Assembly: GCF_034479375.1 (NCBI RefSeq)
Contig: NZ_CP140155.1
Span: forward strand, 496,001-560,000
DNA: 64,000 nucleotides
Reading direction: 5' to 3'
Origin: Rhodopseudomonas palustris
GTDB taxonomy: Bacteria > Pseudomonadota > Alphaproteobacteria > Rhizobiales > Xanthobacteraceae
The notes below the pieces were generated by a model that saw only the letters and a program-made list of their open reading frames with translations, made no database searches and was not told where the DNA came from. Made by a program: the position numbers and the translations under genes. Below are positions 1 to 7,909 of the stretch, one piece after another; positions within the stretch are counted from its first letter, which is position 1; each line of letters begins with the position of its first letter.

Positions 1-1
1 G

Positions 2-766
2 AGCCGCTTCCTCGCCACCATGAGCCACGAGCTGCGCACGCCGCTCAATGCGGTGATCGGCTTCTCCGACATGATCCTGCACGAGGACGAGCTGATGCTC
101 GCGCCCGAGCGGCGCAAGGAATACGCGCAGCTCATCAACGATTCCGGGCAGCATCTGCTGTCGGTCGTCAACGGCATCCTCGACATGTCGAAGATCGAGT
201 CCGGCCATTTCGAGATCGCGCCGGAGCCGTTCGCGCCGCGGCCGGCGCTGCTGAATTGCTGCAACCTGCTGGCGCTGAAGGCGCGCGAGAACGGCATCGA
301 CCTGGTGACGCGCGCGCCGGAAAATCTGCCGGAGATCGTCGGCGATCCGCGCGCGTTCAAGCAGATCCTGCTCAACCTGGTGTCGAACGCGATCAAGTTC
401 ACCGAGCGCGGCGGCACCGTGTCGGTCGACGCCGCGGTGGAAGGCGCGCGGCTGGTGCTGCGCGTCAGCGACACCGGCGTCGGAATCGCCGCGGAGGATC
501 TCAAGCGGATCGGTGATCCGTTCTTTCAGGCCGGCAAGACCTATCAGCGCCGTCACGAAGGCACCGGCCTCGGCCTGTCGATCGTCAAGAGCCTGGTCGG
601 ATTGCACGGCGGCGACATCGAGGTGAAGAGCGAGGTTGATCTCGGCACGACCGTCACGGTATCGCTGCCGCTGGCGCAGCCGGCGCCGAGCAACGTCACG
701 CCGCTGGCGCCGCCGCAGCCGCCCGAGCCGAAACTGCCAGACTATCAGGTGAAGAAGAGTGCCTAA
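2..766 (+). CDS. Sensor histidine kinase, C-terminal part (5' truncated by window)
   Basis: The reading frame is open from base 2 and continues upstream, so the methionine at base 20 is internal. It lies inside the conserved H-box 'FLATMSHELRTPLN', whose histidine (residue 9 of the fragment) is the autophosphorylation site. The HATPase domain follows: N-box around 'LLNLVSNAIKFT', G1 'DTGVGIA', F-box 'DPFFQ' and G2 'GTGLGLSIVKSL'. A proline-rich tail of about 35 residues ends the protein and no receiver domain follows. It resembles the PAS-linked DivJ/PleC-type kinases of alphaproteobacteria, but the sensor half is missing, so the specific kinase cannot be named. The next gene overlaps it by 8 bases, suggesting co-translation. 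Confidence 0.93.
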   Translation, partial: SRFLATMSHELRTPLNAVIGFSDMILHEDELMLAPERRKEYAQLINDSGQHLLSVVNGILDMSKIESGHFEIAPEPFAPRPALLNCCNLLALKARENGIDLVTRAPENLPEIVGDPRAFKQILLNLVSNAIKFTERGGTVSVDAAVEGARLVLRVSDTGVGIAAEDLKRIGDPFFQAGKTYQRRHEGTGLGLSIVKSLVGLHGGDIEVKSEVDLGTTVTVSLPLAQPAPSNVTPLAPPQPPEPKLPDYQVKKSA

Positions 767-1619
767 GACCCGGAAGGACGACGACGCGCCGCGGCGACGC
801 CGTGGCGCCGCAGCGGCCGTCGTCGCGGACAGCGACGAGCGGACCTTTGCGATGCGCCTGTTGACGCGCAGCCCGAAGGACGTGATCGCCGCGATGTTCG
901 CGACCGCCGCGGTGATCGCCATCGTCTCCAATGCGATGTTCATGCAGGCCGGCCATCACCCGTCGCCGATGTTCGGGCGCAGCGTCGCCGCATCGTCGTC
1001 GGTGTCGGTGGTGACGCTGCCGCGCCCGCGCCCGGTCGATACGCGCGCCGAGAGCAAGGCGTTCGACGCGGCGCTGCTGGAGCCGACCGCCACCGGCCTG
1101 AAGGCCGCCGAGCCGAAAGCGGCGGAGCCCAAAGCGGCGGAGCCGAAACACATCGAGATCAGGCCGACGGAGACGCGGTCGACGGAGACGCGCCCCACGG
1201 AGACTCGCCCCACGGAGACCCGGCGCGCCGAGCCGCATCCGCGCGCTCGCGTCGCCGATGCCGATCCGAACGATCCGCTCGGCAGTCTTGTCCGCACCAC
1301 CGCGCCGTCCCGCACGGCACCGGCGATGGCTGCGACGTCCTCCGCCGCGCCCGGCGTGCCGCGTCCGCCGGCGGGAATCCCGACCGCGTCGCGCGATCCG
1401 CTGGGCGACATGATCACCTCGTCGCGGCGCGTCGCCTCGGTGCAGCGCGCGCTGACCGAATACGGCTACGGCCAGCTCAAGCCGACCGGTACCGTCGGCT
1501 CGGACACCCAGGCCGCGATCCAGCGCTTCGAACGCGCCCGCCGCCTGCCGGTGACGGGGCAGATCTCGGAACGGCTGATCCGCGAACTCGCCGTGGTGAC
1601 GGGCCGCCCGATCGAGTAG
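759..1619 (+). CDS. Membrane-anchored peptidoglycan-binding domain protein
   Basis: The protein has 286 residues and starts at a GTG overlapping the kinase stop by 8 bases. A basic cytoplasmic N-terminus leads to one membrane segment (about residues 45-67). A long low-complexity linker follows, with short tandem repeats (AEPKA-type, then TETRP-type, about residues 115-155). The last 65 residues form a PG_binding_1 fold ('VQRALTEYGYGQ', 'DTQAAIQRFERAR', 'LPVTGQIS'). The design suggests a protein fixed in the inner membrane that reaches through the periplasm to the cell wall. Coupling to the kinase gene hints at an envelope-related sensory function, which is inference. Confidence 0.85.
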   Translation: MPKTRKDDDAPRRRRGAAAAVVADSDERTFAMRLLTRSPKDVIAAMFATAAVIAIVSNAMFMQAGHHPSPMFGRSVAASSSVSVVTLPRPRPVDTRAESKAFDAALLEPTATGLKAAEPKAAEPKAAEPKHIEIRPTETRSTETRPTETRPTETRRAEPHPRARVADADPNDPLGSLVRTTAPSRTAPAMAATSSAAPGVPRPPAGIPTASRDPLGDMITSSRRVASVQRALTEYGYGQLKPTGTVGSDTQAAIQRFERARRLPVTGQISERLIRELAVVTGRPIE

Positions 1620-1662
1620 CTTGTTCTGGCTTTGCGGCGGCCGTCGGCCTACACCTCACGCC

Positions 1663-2010
1663 ATGAGACTCAAGAGTGCAATCTGGGTGTCGGCCTATCT
1701 GCGCCGCTGCCAGTCCGAGGGCGTGTTCGGCGCGGTGAGCCGGCGCGGCGCCGAGGAGGCGGGCGCGGTGTTCGTCAAGGTCGTGCTGCCCGACCGCACC
1801 GCGATGCTGTACGCGCCGGCGCCGCAGACCGCCTATGACGACAGCCGGCCGTTCGAACGGGTGTTCGCGCCGGTGTCGGCGGAGCCGCAGCCCGAAGCCG
1901 CGGTGGACGAGCGCCTCGCCAGGGAAATCCGGTTCGACCCCGACGTCTGGATCATCGAGACCGAAGACCGCGCCGGGCGGCACTTCCTCGATCTCGTCAA
2001 GCAAACGTAA
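1663..2010 (+). CDS. DUF1491 family protein
   Basis: The protein has 115 residues from the ATG at 1663. The frame is open further upstream, but DUF1491 proteins begin at the 'MRLKSAIWVSAYLRRC' segment seen here. The family is small, soluble and of unknown function, common in Rhizobiales and Rhodobacterales. The conserved features visible are the N-terminal 'WVSAYLRR', the central 'GAVFVKV' strand and the C-terminal 'DPDVWIIETED' strand. It follows the peptidoglycan-binding gene by 43 bases on the same strand and may share its transcript. Confidence 0.85.
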   Translation: MRLKSAIWVSAYLRRCQSEGVFGAVSRRGAEEAGAVFVKVVLPDRTAMLYAPAPQTAYDDSRPFERVFAPVSAEPQPEAAVDERLAREIRFDPDVWIIETEDRAGRHFLDLVKQT

Positions 2011-2070
2011 CTGATCGGACCAGCAGTTCTGTTCCGATGGAATCAGCACTGGCGTTCCGGGACCCTCACC

Positions 2071-2187
2071 ACAGGCACAACCTCATGGTGAGGAGGCGCG
2101 CAGCGCCGTCTCGAACCATGCGCCGTGGGCACAGCGTCGCCGCATCCTTCGAGACGCCCGGCTTCGCCGGGCTCCTCAGGATGAGGA
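2071..2187. repeat. Dispersed intergenic repeat, family A copy 1
   Basis: This GC-rich element runs from 'CCTCATGGTGAGG' to 'CTCCTCAGGATGAGG' with an internal 'GAGACGCCCGGCTTCGCC' stretch. Close copies lie at 6555-6671 (inverted) and 46391-46530. It fills most of the gap between two convergent genes and codes for nothing convincing. Confidence 0.85.
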
Positions 2188-2238
2188 GTCGGTGCATTCG
2201 GCCAGGGCCGTATCGCTTCAGCCAATCGATGTAGCGCG

Positions 2239-3204
2239 CTAGCGATCCGTGCCGGTGCGGGACGGCAGCGCCGAGCCGGGCTGCACTGTCGGGCGGCCGC
2301 TCTGCGGCGTGGCGGCGCGGGCGCGGTGGCGCTCGTCGTCGTACAGCACCGCGCGATATTTGGCGCGCGCCGACGCCACCGTGGCGCCGCGCCAGGCCGC
2401 CAGCATGATCAGCGCGGTGCGCTCCTCGAGCCGATCGTACAGCCGCGACAGGCGATAGACCCGGTCGACCGACGCGCCGAGCTCGGGATCGAGAAACATC
2501 AGCACCTGCTCGAACACCGGCCCGGGCATCCCCACCGCCTTCATCGCGCAGGCCAGCGCTTCGCCGCCCTGGTCCGACACCACGCGCTCGGCGGCGCCGG
2601 TCGACAGGATCAGCGCGTCGCCGAGCTCGCGGGTGAAGTTCTCGGCGTCGGAGGCGTAGGCCGCCATGTGCAGCGTCGCGATCGCCCGCGCGGCCCGCGG
2701 CGGCGACACGCGCGCTGCCGGGCGCAGCGGCGCGTCGGCGAGATTGTGCAGGATCAGCGCACGCTCGCGCGTCGTGGCGGCGAAGAACATCTGGTCGAGC
2801 TTGGCGGCGTCGTCGGGCTGCATCGGCAGGCTCGACGCGCGCTGCTCGGCCTCGGTCGGCGGCCGCGACGGCCGGGAAGCGGGCAGGGCGGTCTCGATCT
2901 CCGCGGCCTTCGGCACGCGCTGCTCGGTCGAATTGCGCAGCCCCAGCCGCATCGCGATCGCCGGCGGCGTATGCGGATAGATCGACAGCCGCGCCCGCAC
3001 CGCCGCGCGGGTCGCGTCGTCGACCTCGTCGATCAGCCGCGACGTCAGCTCGACGAATTGCTGCTCCTCCTCGCGGGTGTGCGAGGCGCTCTGCACATAC
3101 AGATCCGTCAGCACCCGCAGCAGCGTCGGACGAATGTCGACGCCCTCGCGATGCGAGAGCGCCATCAGGCCGTCGAAACCGGGAAAGGGTGCTTGTTGGG
3201 TCAT
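2239..3204 (-). CDS. DUF2336 domain protein
   Basis: The protein has 321 residues. The N-terminal half carries the DUF2336 signature: 'LTDLYVQSASHTREEEQQF' followed by a helix with 'IDEVDDATRAAVRARL', then helical repeats that look HEAT-like. The family is widespread in Bradyrhizobium-type bacteria and has no established biochemical role. The protein is cytosolic, with no signal peptide or membrane segment. The C-terminal 30 residues are polar and probably disordered. The start at 3204 puts the first methionine just before the conserved 'FDGLMALS' segment. Confidence 0.85.
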   Translation of the reverse strand: MTQQAPFPGFDGLMALSHREGVDIRPTLLRVLTDLYVQSASHTREEEQQFVELTSRLIDEVDDATRAAVRARLSIYPHTPPAIAMRLGLRNSTEQRVPKAAEIETALPASRPSRPPTEAEQRASSLPMQPDDAAKLDQMFFAATTRERALILHNLADAPLRPAARVSPPRAARAIATLHMAAYASDAENFTRELGDALILSTGAAERVVSDQGGEALACAMKAVGMPGPVFEQVLMFLDPELGASVDRVYRLSRLYDRLEERTALIMLAAWRGATVASARAKYRAVLYDDERHRARAATPQSGRPTVQPGSALPSRTGTDR

Positions 3205-3355
3205 GGCGTCGCGAAGCTGGACAACTCCGCCGAAACTAGCGCGCCGGGTTTAATGGCGCGTTAAGTAAAAGGCTTCGTTAAGACGGATGACGCGGGACAA
3301 ATGAAAGAGCGCAGCGGTGCGACGCCCGCTACGCTCGGCCTCGTCGGGCGCGCGA

Positions 3356-4402
3356 TTACTTGACGGTGCGGATCACGCTGGCGATCGGCCGCGCATTGCT
3401 GCCGGCGGTCGGCTGCGCGGGAGCGACCTGCGCGTCGTATTCCGGCAGTGTCGCGAGCTTGTCCTTGGCGGTGATGAACACGATCTTGTAGCCGCCGGCC
3501 TTGAGCTGCGACAGCAGCTCCGGGAGCGCTTCGGCGGTGCTCTTCTGGAAGTCGTGCATCAACAGGATGCCCTTGCCGGTCTTCTTCAGCTTGGTCATCA
3601 CCGCGGTGACCAACTGATCCGCCTTGTGGATGCGGAAATCCTCGCTGTCGACGTCGATCGAGAACGCCGCGACGTTGCGCTCGCCGAGATAGGCCTTGAG
3701 CTCGGCCGTCTGCCGCAGTTGCGGGAAGCGGAAGAACGGCGAGATCGGCTGACCGGCGGCGAGCGTCACGCCGCTGATGCCTTTTTCGATCTCGGTCCTG
3801 GCGTCGGCGAAGGGCTTGCTGGCGAGATTGACGTGCGACCAGGTGTGCGAGCCGACGGTGTGGCCGGCGGCGATGACCTGCTTGAGGATCGCCGGATGCC
3901 AGCTCGCATGCTTGCCGACCGGGAAGAACACCGCCTTGACGCACTCCGCCGCCAGGGCGTTGAGCACGGCGGGCGTGTTCACCGGCCACGGGCCGTCGTC
4001 GAAGGTCAGCGCGACTTCGCCCGGCTGCAGGAAATCATAGTCGCGATATTGCGACATCCCGAGCCCCGGGCCGCCGGTGGTGTCGATCTCGACGGTGCGC
4101 GAGACGCCGAGCGCGTTCGGCTGGCTGCAGGCCTGCTGCATCGGAGCCGGGGCGGGCGCGGGAGCCGGCGCGGGCATCGCCGCGGGCTCGCGGGCGACGA
4201 CGGGCTGGACCGTCGGCGCCGGAGCTTTCGAGGTCTCGGCGGTCGGCGTCGGCCAGCGCGACGCGATCGCGCCGGTGGTGAGTTCGGAGGAGGCCGCGGC
4301 CGTCGGTGCGGTCGGAGCGGAGAAATAGGCGCGCCCGGCGCCGAGGCCGACCAGAACCGCCAGGGCACTGCACCCGGCCGTCAACATTGCAACTCTACGC
4401 AT
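3356..4402 (-). CDS. Polysaccharide deacetylase (NodB-homology) family protein
   Basis: The protein has 348 residues. I take the ATG at 4402, which has a GGGAG ribosome-binding site about 7 bases upstream, over an in-frame codon 30 bases earlier. An N-terminal membrane/signal segment (residues 5-24) and an Ala/Pro-rich linker precede the NodB domain (about 125-330). Motif 1 'TFDDGP' (133-138) carries the catalytic and metal Asp pair. Motif 2 'HTWSH' (186-190) supplies the two metal histidines. Motif 3 is 'FRFPQLR' and motif 5 'LLMHDF'. The family removes N- or O-acetyl groups from cell-wall or exported glycans. The substrate is not predictable. Confidence 0.93.
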   Translation of the reverse strand: MRRVAMLTAGCSALAVLVGLGAGRAYFSAPTAPTAAASSELTTGAIASRWPTPTAETSKAPAPTVQPVVAREPAAMPAPAPAPAPAPMQQACSQPNALGVSRTVEIDTTGGPGLGMSQYRDYDFLQPGEVALTFDDGPWPVNTPAVLNALAAECVKAVFFPVGKHASWHPAILKQVIAAGHTVGSHTWSHVNLASKPFADARTEIEKGISGVTLAAGQPISPFFRFPQLRQTAELKAYLGERNVAAFSIDVDSEDFRIHKADQLVTAVMTKLKKTGKGILLMHDFQKSTAEALPELLSQLKAGGYKIVFITAKDKLATLPEYDAQVAPAQPTAGSNARPIASVIRTVK

Positions 4403-4481
4403 CACGCAACTCCCGAACCCGATCACCGCCAACCGCGATCAACTTGCTCGGAAAATGGTTAAGCCGGGGTTCGTGCCGCGG

Positions 4482-4589
4482 ACTAGAGCAATTCCGGTTC
4501 TGATAGAATCAGAACCGGAGCTCTAGATTCTAGTTCTGACGCGTTTTCTTCACGCGAACCGGTTTCCACTTCGCTCGAAAACGCTCTAG
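4482..4589. repeat. Dispersed repeat, family B (TAGAGC-bounded)
   Basis: This element is bounded by inverted 'CTAGAGC'/'GCTCTAG' ends. It contains a hairpin made of 'CCGGTTCTGAT' and 'ATCAGAACCGG', then the 'CACGCGAACCGGTTTCCACT' stretch that is very common in Bradyrhizobium-type genomes. Its right end supplies the stop codon (CTA on the plus strand, 4586-4588) of the neighbouring minus-strand gene. Confidence 0.85.
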
Positions 4590-5104
4590 CGTCGCGATTT
4601 CGTCCGCTTGCGGAGTGGCTTCTTCGCCTTGGCGCGCGGCGAGCGGACCGCCGGTTTCTGCCGCACCGCCGGCCGCTCGGAAGCGTCGGGTGTGCGGGCC
4701 GAGGCGAACGACTGGCGCAGCCCGTCGAGATTGCTGCCGATCTCGCCGACCTGCTCGGACAGTTTCCTGGTTTCGGTGCGTTGCGCGGCGACCATCTGCT
4801 GCAGTGCGTGCAACTGATCCTGGACTGCCTGGAGCTGGTCGATCGACTCCTGCTGCGACATCGCCAGGCCCTTGGTCTTCTCCATGATCTGTTCGGAGGT
4901 CTGCACCACCCGGGCCTGGACCTGACGGCCGACCACGGCGGCGCGTTCGGTTTCGGGCGTCATGCCGGTCGCCACCCGCCAAAGGAAGATAGCGCCGATG
5001 CCGGAGACGATCAGCACCAGGGCCGCCGCCGCGAACGCGATCGGCTGCGCGCCGATCGTCGCCATCGCGCGCGATCGGAAGTCCGACGGAGGAATCACGG
5101 TCAT
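4586..5104 (-). CDS. Membrane protein with coiled coil, function unknown
   Basis: The protein has 172 residues. A membrane segment at about residues 23-43 is followed by a Gln/Glu-rich heptad region (about 60-130) that should form a coiled coil, then a strongly basic tail (about 150-172, Lys/Arg-rich) that could bind nucleic acid or anionic lipid. No family was recognised. The stop codon lies inside a dispersed repeat, so the natural C-terminus may have been replaced when the repeat inserted. I prefer this frame to an overlapping 205-codon frame because only this one has a membrane segment and a regular heptad pattern. Confidence 0.7.
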   Translation of the reverse strand: MTVIPPSDFRSRAMATIGAQPIAFAAAALVLIVSGIGAIFLWRVATGMTPETERAAVVGRQVQARVVQTSEQIMEKTKGLAMSQQESIDQLQAVQDQLHALQQMVAAQRTETRKLSEQVGEIGSNLDGLRQSFASARTPDASERPAVRQKPAVRSPRAKAKKPLRKRTKSRR

Positions 5105-5277
5105 GGACGATCAAGCCTCGCGTCCGTGTGAAGTTCCCCACCCACAAGGATGAAATAGCACTTCGCCAGCGAGGGTTGCAACCGCTGATCGCCGCGCCAT
5201 TAACAGTGCGTTAACCATAACCCGACTTAATCACCACCGCATCATACCAAATCAGGAAGGGCTCCGAGAGGTCGAGA

Positions 5278-5478
5278 ATGGGCACCATCATTGAATTTCC
5301 GACGGACGCGGCGTCGCGGAGGTCGGGCTCAACCATGGTCCTGCCGCCGGACCATCCAGCCACGGTCGTGATCCTGCCGGCGATCCGGATCGAGCGCCAC
5401 GCCGAAACGCGTGACGGCGACGGCCCGGAGCAGGGCGACGCCCCGCGTCGCCGCCGCCGTCGCCGCGTTCGATCCTGA
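5278..5478 (+). CDS. Small hypothetical protein
   Basis: The protein has 66 residues, with a purine-rich ribosome-binding site (GAGAGGTCGAG) directly before the ATG. It begins 'MGTIIEFPTDAASRR', a start seen in several small unannotated alphaproteobacterial proteins, and ends in an arginine run. No domain was recognised. It precedes the lipoprotein gene by 14 bases and may be its upstream partner. Coding status rests on the start context and length only. Confidence 0.5.
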   Translation: MGTIIEFPTDAASRRSGSTMVLPPDHPATVVILPAIRIERHAETRDGDGPEQGDAPRRRRRRRVRS

Positions 5479-5492
5479 AACCGGCCATTGCC

Positions 5493-6269
5493 ATGCATGC
5501 GATCAGCTCTCCGGCCCTGATCCGGGGCGATCGCGTCCGGTTTACGCTCCTGTTCCTGGCGCTGCTCGGCCTGACGCTGGGCGGCTGCGCCGGCGGCGAT
5601 TTCGGCCGGACCCGCGGCGACTTCGTCAACGACGACATGCATCGCTGGATCGGCATCGAGGCCACCGGCAGCGTCGGCGCCCGGCCGTCCGACTTCCAGC
5701 TCACCGACGAAGAACGCACGCTGCGCGACATGGCCTATCCGCTGATCGAGCCGCCACGGCAGCGGCCGGCGTGGAAGACCGTGTTCGGCGACTATCAGCC
5801 GGTCGCCGCACCCTGGCGGCAGGCGCCGCCGTTCGACCGCACCGCCTATGGCAAGATGCTGGTCGACGAGCCGCATCGCTCGCACACCTCGCGCTACTCC
5901 GCGCTCAGCGAAGACGTCCGCAACGACCTGACCCGGTTCGAGCCGTTCAAATTCACCGCGATGCGGGTGATCGAACTCGACCGCAAGCGCAACGCGGCGC
6001 TGAAATACATCTCCGACCTGTCGCCGCGCGAGCGCGCCGACGCGATCGGCCGGATGGAGGAGAACGCGCTGATCGTGCAGTGGGTGCAGCAGTGCCTGAA
6101 CCGCCGCGTCTCTTCCTATCGCTGGGCGCTGGAGCGGCTGGTGATCATGGCCCCCGACACCCTCGCCGCCGACGCCGACCGCCTGATCGCCGAACTCGAA
6201 GTCCAGGCCGCCAATCTGTCGATCCCGGCGGGGCCGGCGAAGGGGCATGTGGTGGTGACGAAGGGGTGA
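5493..6269 (+). CDS. Putative outer-membrane or periplasmic lipoprotein
   Basis: The protein has 258 residues. The N-terminus has basic residues, a hydrophobic core (about 17-29) and the lipobox 'LGGC', with Cys32 as the acylation site. The mature part is hydrophilic and helical, with conserved-looking 'DEERTLRDMAYPLIEPP' and 'DLSPRERADAIGRMEENA' segments, and no recognised catalytic motif. It matches an unnamed family of about 250-residue lipoproteins in Bradyrhizobium-type bacteria (recollection). The lipobox makes the envelope location fairly certain. The function is unknown. Confidence 0.75.
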   Translation: MHAISSPALIRGDRVRFTLLFLALLGLTLGGCAGGDFGRTRGDFVNDDMHRWIGIEATGSVGARPSDFQLTDEERTLRDMAYPLIEPPRQRPAWKTVFGDYQPVAAPWRQAPPFDRTAYGKMLVDEPHRSHTSRYSALSEDVRNDLTRFEPFKFTAMRVIELDRKRNAALKYISDLSPRERADAIGRMEENALIVQWVQQCLNRRVSSYRWALERLVIMAPDTLAADADRLIAELEVQAANLSIPAGPAKGHVVVTKG

Positions 6270-6378
6270 GGGCGCGGTCGACGCGGTGTCGTCGGTCTGA
6301 CGCATGCCTGAGCGCTCGATGAACGCAGGCCCACTCCGCTTGGCGAGATGTCCGGACAATCGTCATGATTTATCAACC

Positions 6379-6468
6379 CGTCATGCCCGGCCTCGTGCCG
6401 GGCATCCACGTCTTGCTGCTTCCAACGCGCGAGCAACGTGGATGGCCGGGACGATCCCGGCCATGACG
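6379..6468. repeat. Dispersed inverted repeat, family C
   Basis: Two arms, 'CGTCATGCCCGGC' with 'GCCGGGCAT', and 'ATGGCCGGGA' with 'CCCGGCCATGACG', flank 'CCACGT...AACGTGG'. This is the familiar alphaproteobacterial element that can fold into a long hairpin. It occupies part of the 476-base gap between 6270 and 6745, which otherwise shows no gene. Confidence 0.8.
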
Positions 6469-6554
6469 AAGCATGAGCACGTTGTCAGTTCAAACAAGCG
6501 TGGAGCGCTTCATTAACTGATTGAAGCCATGCGGCCCTCTCAAGTGCAGAGTCG

Positions 6555-6671
6555 TCATCCTGAGGAGCCCGGCGAAGCCGGGCGTCTCGAAGGATGGGGG
6601 CGACGCAGTGCCCACGGCGCATGGTTCGAGACGGCGCTTCGCGCCTCCTCACCATGAGGTCGTGCCTGTGG
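6555..6671. repeat. Dispersed intergenic repeat, family A copy 2 (inverted)
   Basis: This is the reverse complement of the element at 2071-2187, with the same order of blocks ('CCGGCGAAGCCGGGCGTCTC', then 'TTCGAGACGGCGCTTC', then 'CTCACCATGAGG'). Confidence 0.85.
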
Positions 6672-6745
6672 CTGGCATCCCGGAAGGCCCACGTGGTCGG
6701 TGGGCACGTTGCGCTTTGCTCACCCTACGGAGACGGCGGCAACGA

Positions 6746-7303
6746 CTACGACTTCGCCCCCGGCTCCGGCTTGCAACTCGCCGAGCCCAGCGCGGCTCTC
6801 GCTTGCGGCATCATGCCGGGCTCCGACGCCAGCGCCTTCATCACGATCAGGCCGGTGGTGCTGGGCGAGTCGATGATCAGGCGGTCGGCGGCGGTGACGT
6901 CTTCGTCTTCGGGCAGTTCGCCGTGCTGCTCGGCGGTCATCAGATCGAGTTCGATCACCTTGCGGCCGGCGGAGCGGTCGTTGATCGCGTAGTAGGCGAC
7001 CTCGTTGCGGGTGTAGAACGACACCGCGGTGTAGGCCTGGCTGACCGGCACGGTGAGCTTAAGCGGGCCCTTCGACAGATCGTAGCGGCAGATCGCGACC
7101 GCGAAGGCCGGATCGAGGAACGGCAGCGGCGCCTGGTCGGGCAGGGCCTGCGGCAGTTGCGAGACCTCGTTGACCTTGGTCAGCGGCGCCAGCCGCGCAT
7201 AGGCGTCCTGGCTGGCGATCTGCGGCAGCGCCAGCACGCTGACCAGATGCACGATGCCGCCGAGCACGATGCCGGCGATGACGGTGGTGATGAAGCGGAT
7301 CAT
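6746..7303 (-). CDS. DUF1254 domain protein
   Basis: The protein has 185 residues. An N-terminal membrane anchor or signal (about residues 4-26) is followed by a compact domain with 'AICRYDLSKGPLKLTVPV', 'YTAVSFYTRNEVAYYAIND' and 'GLIVMKALA', typical of the short DUF1254 proteins of Rhizobiales. Its ATG overlaps the stop codon of the DUF1214 gene by 4 bases (ATGA), so the two are translationally coupled. DUF1254 and DUF1214 often occur together or fused. Their biochemical role is unknown. The N-terminus suggests a periplasmic or membrane-attached protein. Confidence 0.85.
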   Translation of the reverse strand: MIRFITTVIAGIVLGGIVHLVSVLALPQIASQDAYARLAPLTKVNEVSQLPQALPDQAPLPFLDPAFAVAICRYDLSKGPLKLTVPVSQAYTAVSFYTRNEVAYYAINDRSAGRKVIELDLMTAEQHGELPEDEDVTAADRLIIDSPSTTGLIVMKALASEPGMMPQARAALGSASCKPEPGAKS

Positions 7304-7878
7304 GGGCAGCCCATGGTGGCGATCGACGGCATCGGCGCGTCGCGCTGGGTGCGGGTGGCGACGCCGACCGGCGTATCGTACAGCCGCAGCACCAGCATGT
7401 AGCGCTCGACGCCGCCGGTCGGCAGCCAGTTGCCGGCGCGCGACCGCGCCGCGACGCGGATCCTGAACGCGCCGTCGGCGGCGCGCAGAATTTCCTGGCT
7501 GGTGAAGCCGTAGCGCTCGAGATTGTTGGCGACCAGATAGCCGCGCGGATCGTACAGCGTCAGCGTCCAGAACCGCGCCGGCGGGGTGACGCCGCTGACT
7601 TCGATGTCGCAGCGGCCGTCGAGCGGGCGCTTATTGTCATCGGCGGTGGCGATGAAGGCGATACCGTCGCCGGCGCCGATCGGCAGTTCGCCGCTGCGCG
7701 CGATCGAGGCGCGGGCATAGGGGTCGATCTCGGCGGTGCCGGCGCGCGGTCGCGCGGTCCAGGCGCCGATCGTCAGCGTGCCGAAATCGGTGCCGCGCGT
7801 CGCCGTCATCCAGGTCGCGCCGACGCCGACGCCCGCGGCGATGATCAGCGCCAGCAAAGTGAAGAAGATCAGGCGCAC
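7300..7878 (-). CDS. DUF1214 domain protein
   Basis: The protein has 192 residues and starts at a GTG. One N-terminal membrane segment (about residues 3-24) precedes the DUF1214 core. Visible signatures are 'DPYARASIARSGELPIG', 'CDIEVSGVTPPARFWTLTLYD', 'YGFTSQEILR' and 'NWLPTGG.ERYMLVLRLYD'. It is the upstream member of a two-gene unit with the DUF1254 gene (4-base overlap). Larger DUF1254/DUF1214 proteins exist as single polypeptides, so these two probably work together. No enzymatic role is known. Confidence 0.88.
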   Translation of the reverse strand: MRLIFFTLLALIIAAGVGVGATWMTATRGTDFGTLTIGAWTARPRAGTAEIDPYARASIARSGELPIGAGDGIAFIATADDNKRPLDGRCDIEVSGVTPPARFWTLTLYDPRGYLVANNLERYGFTSQEILRAADGAFRIRVAARSRAGNWLPTGGVERYMLVLRLYDTPVGVATRTQRDAPMPSIATMGCP

Positions 7879-7909
7879 GTTGCAACCGTCCTTGCGCTAC
7901 AAGCCGCCG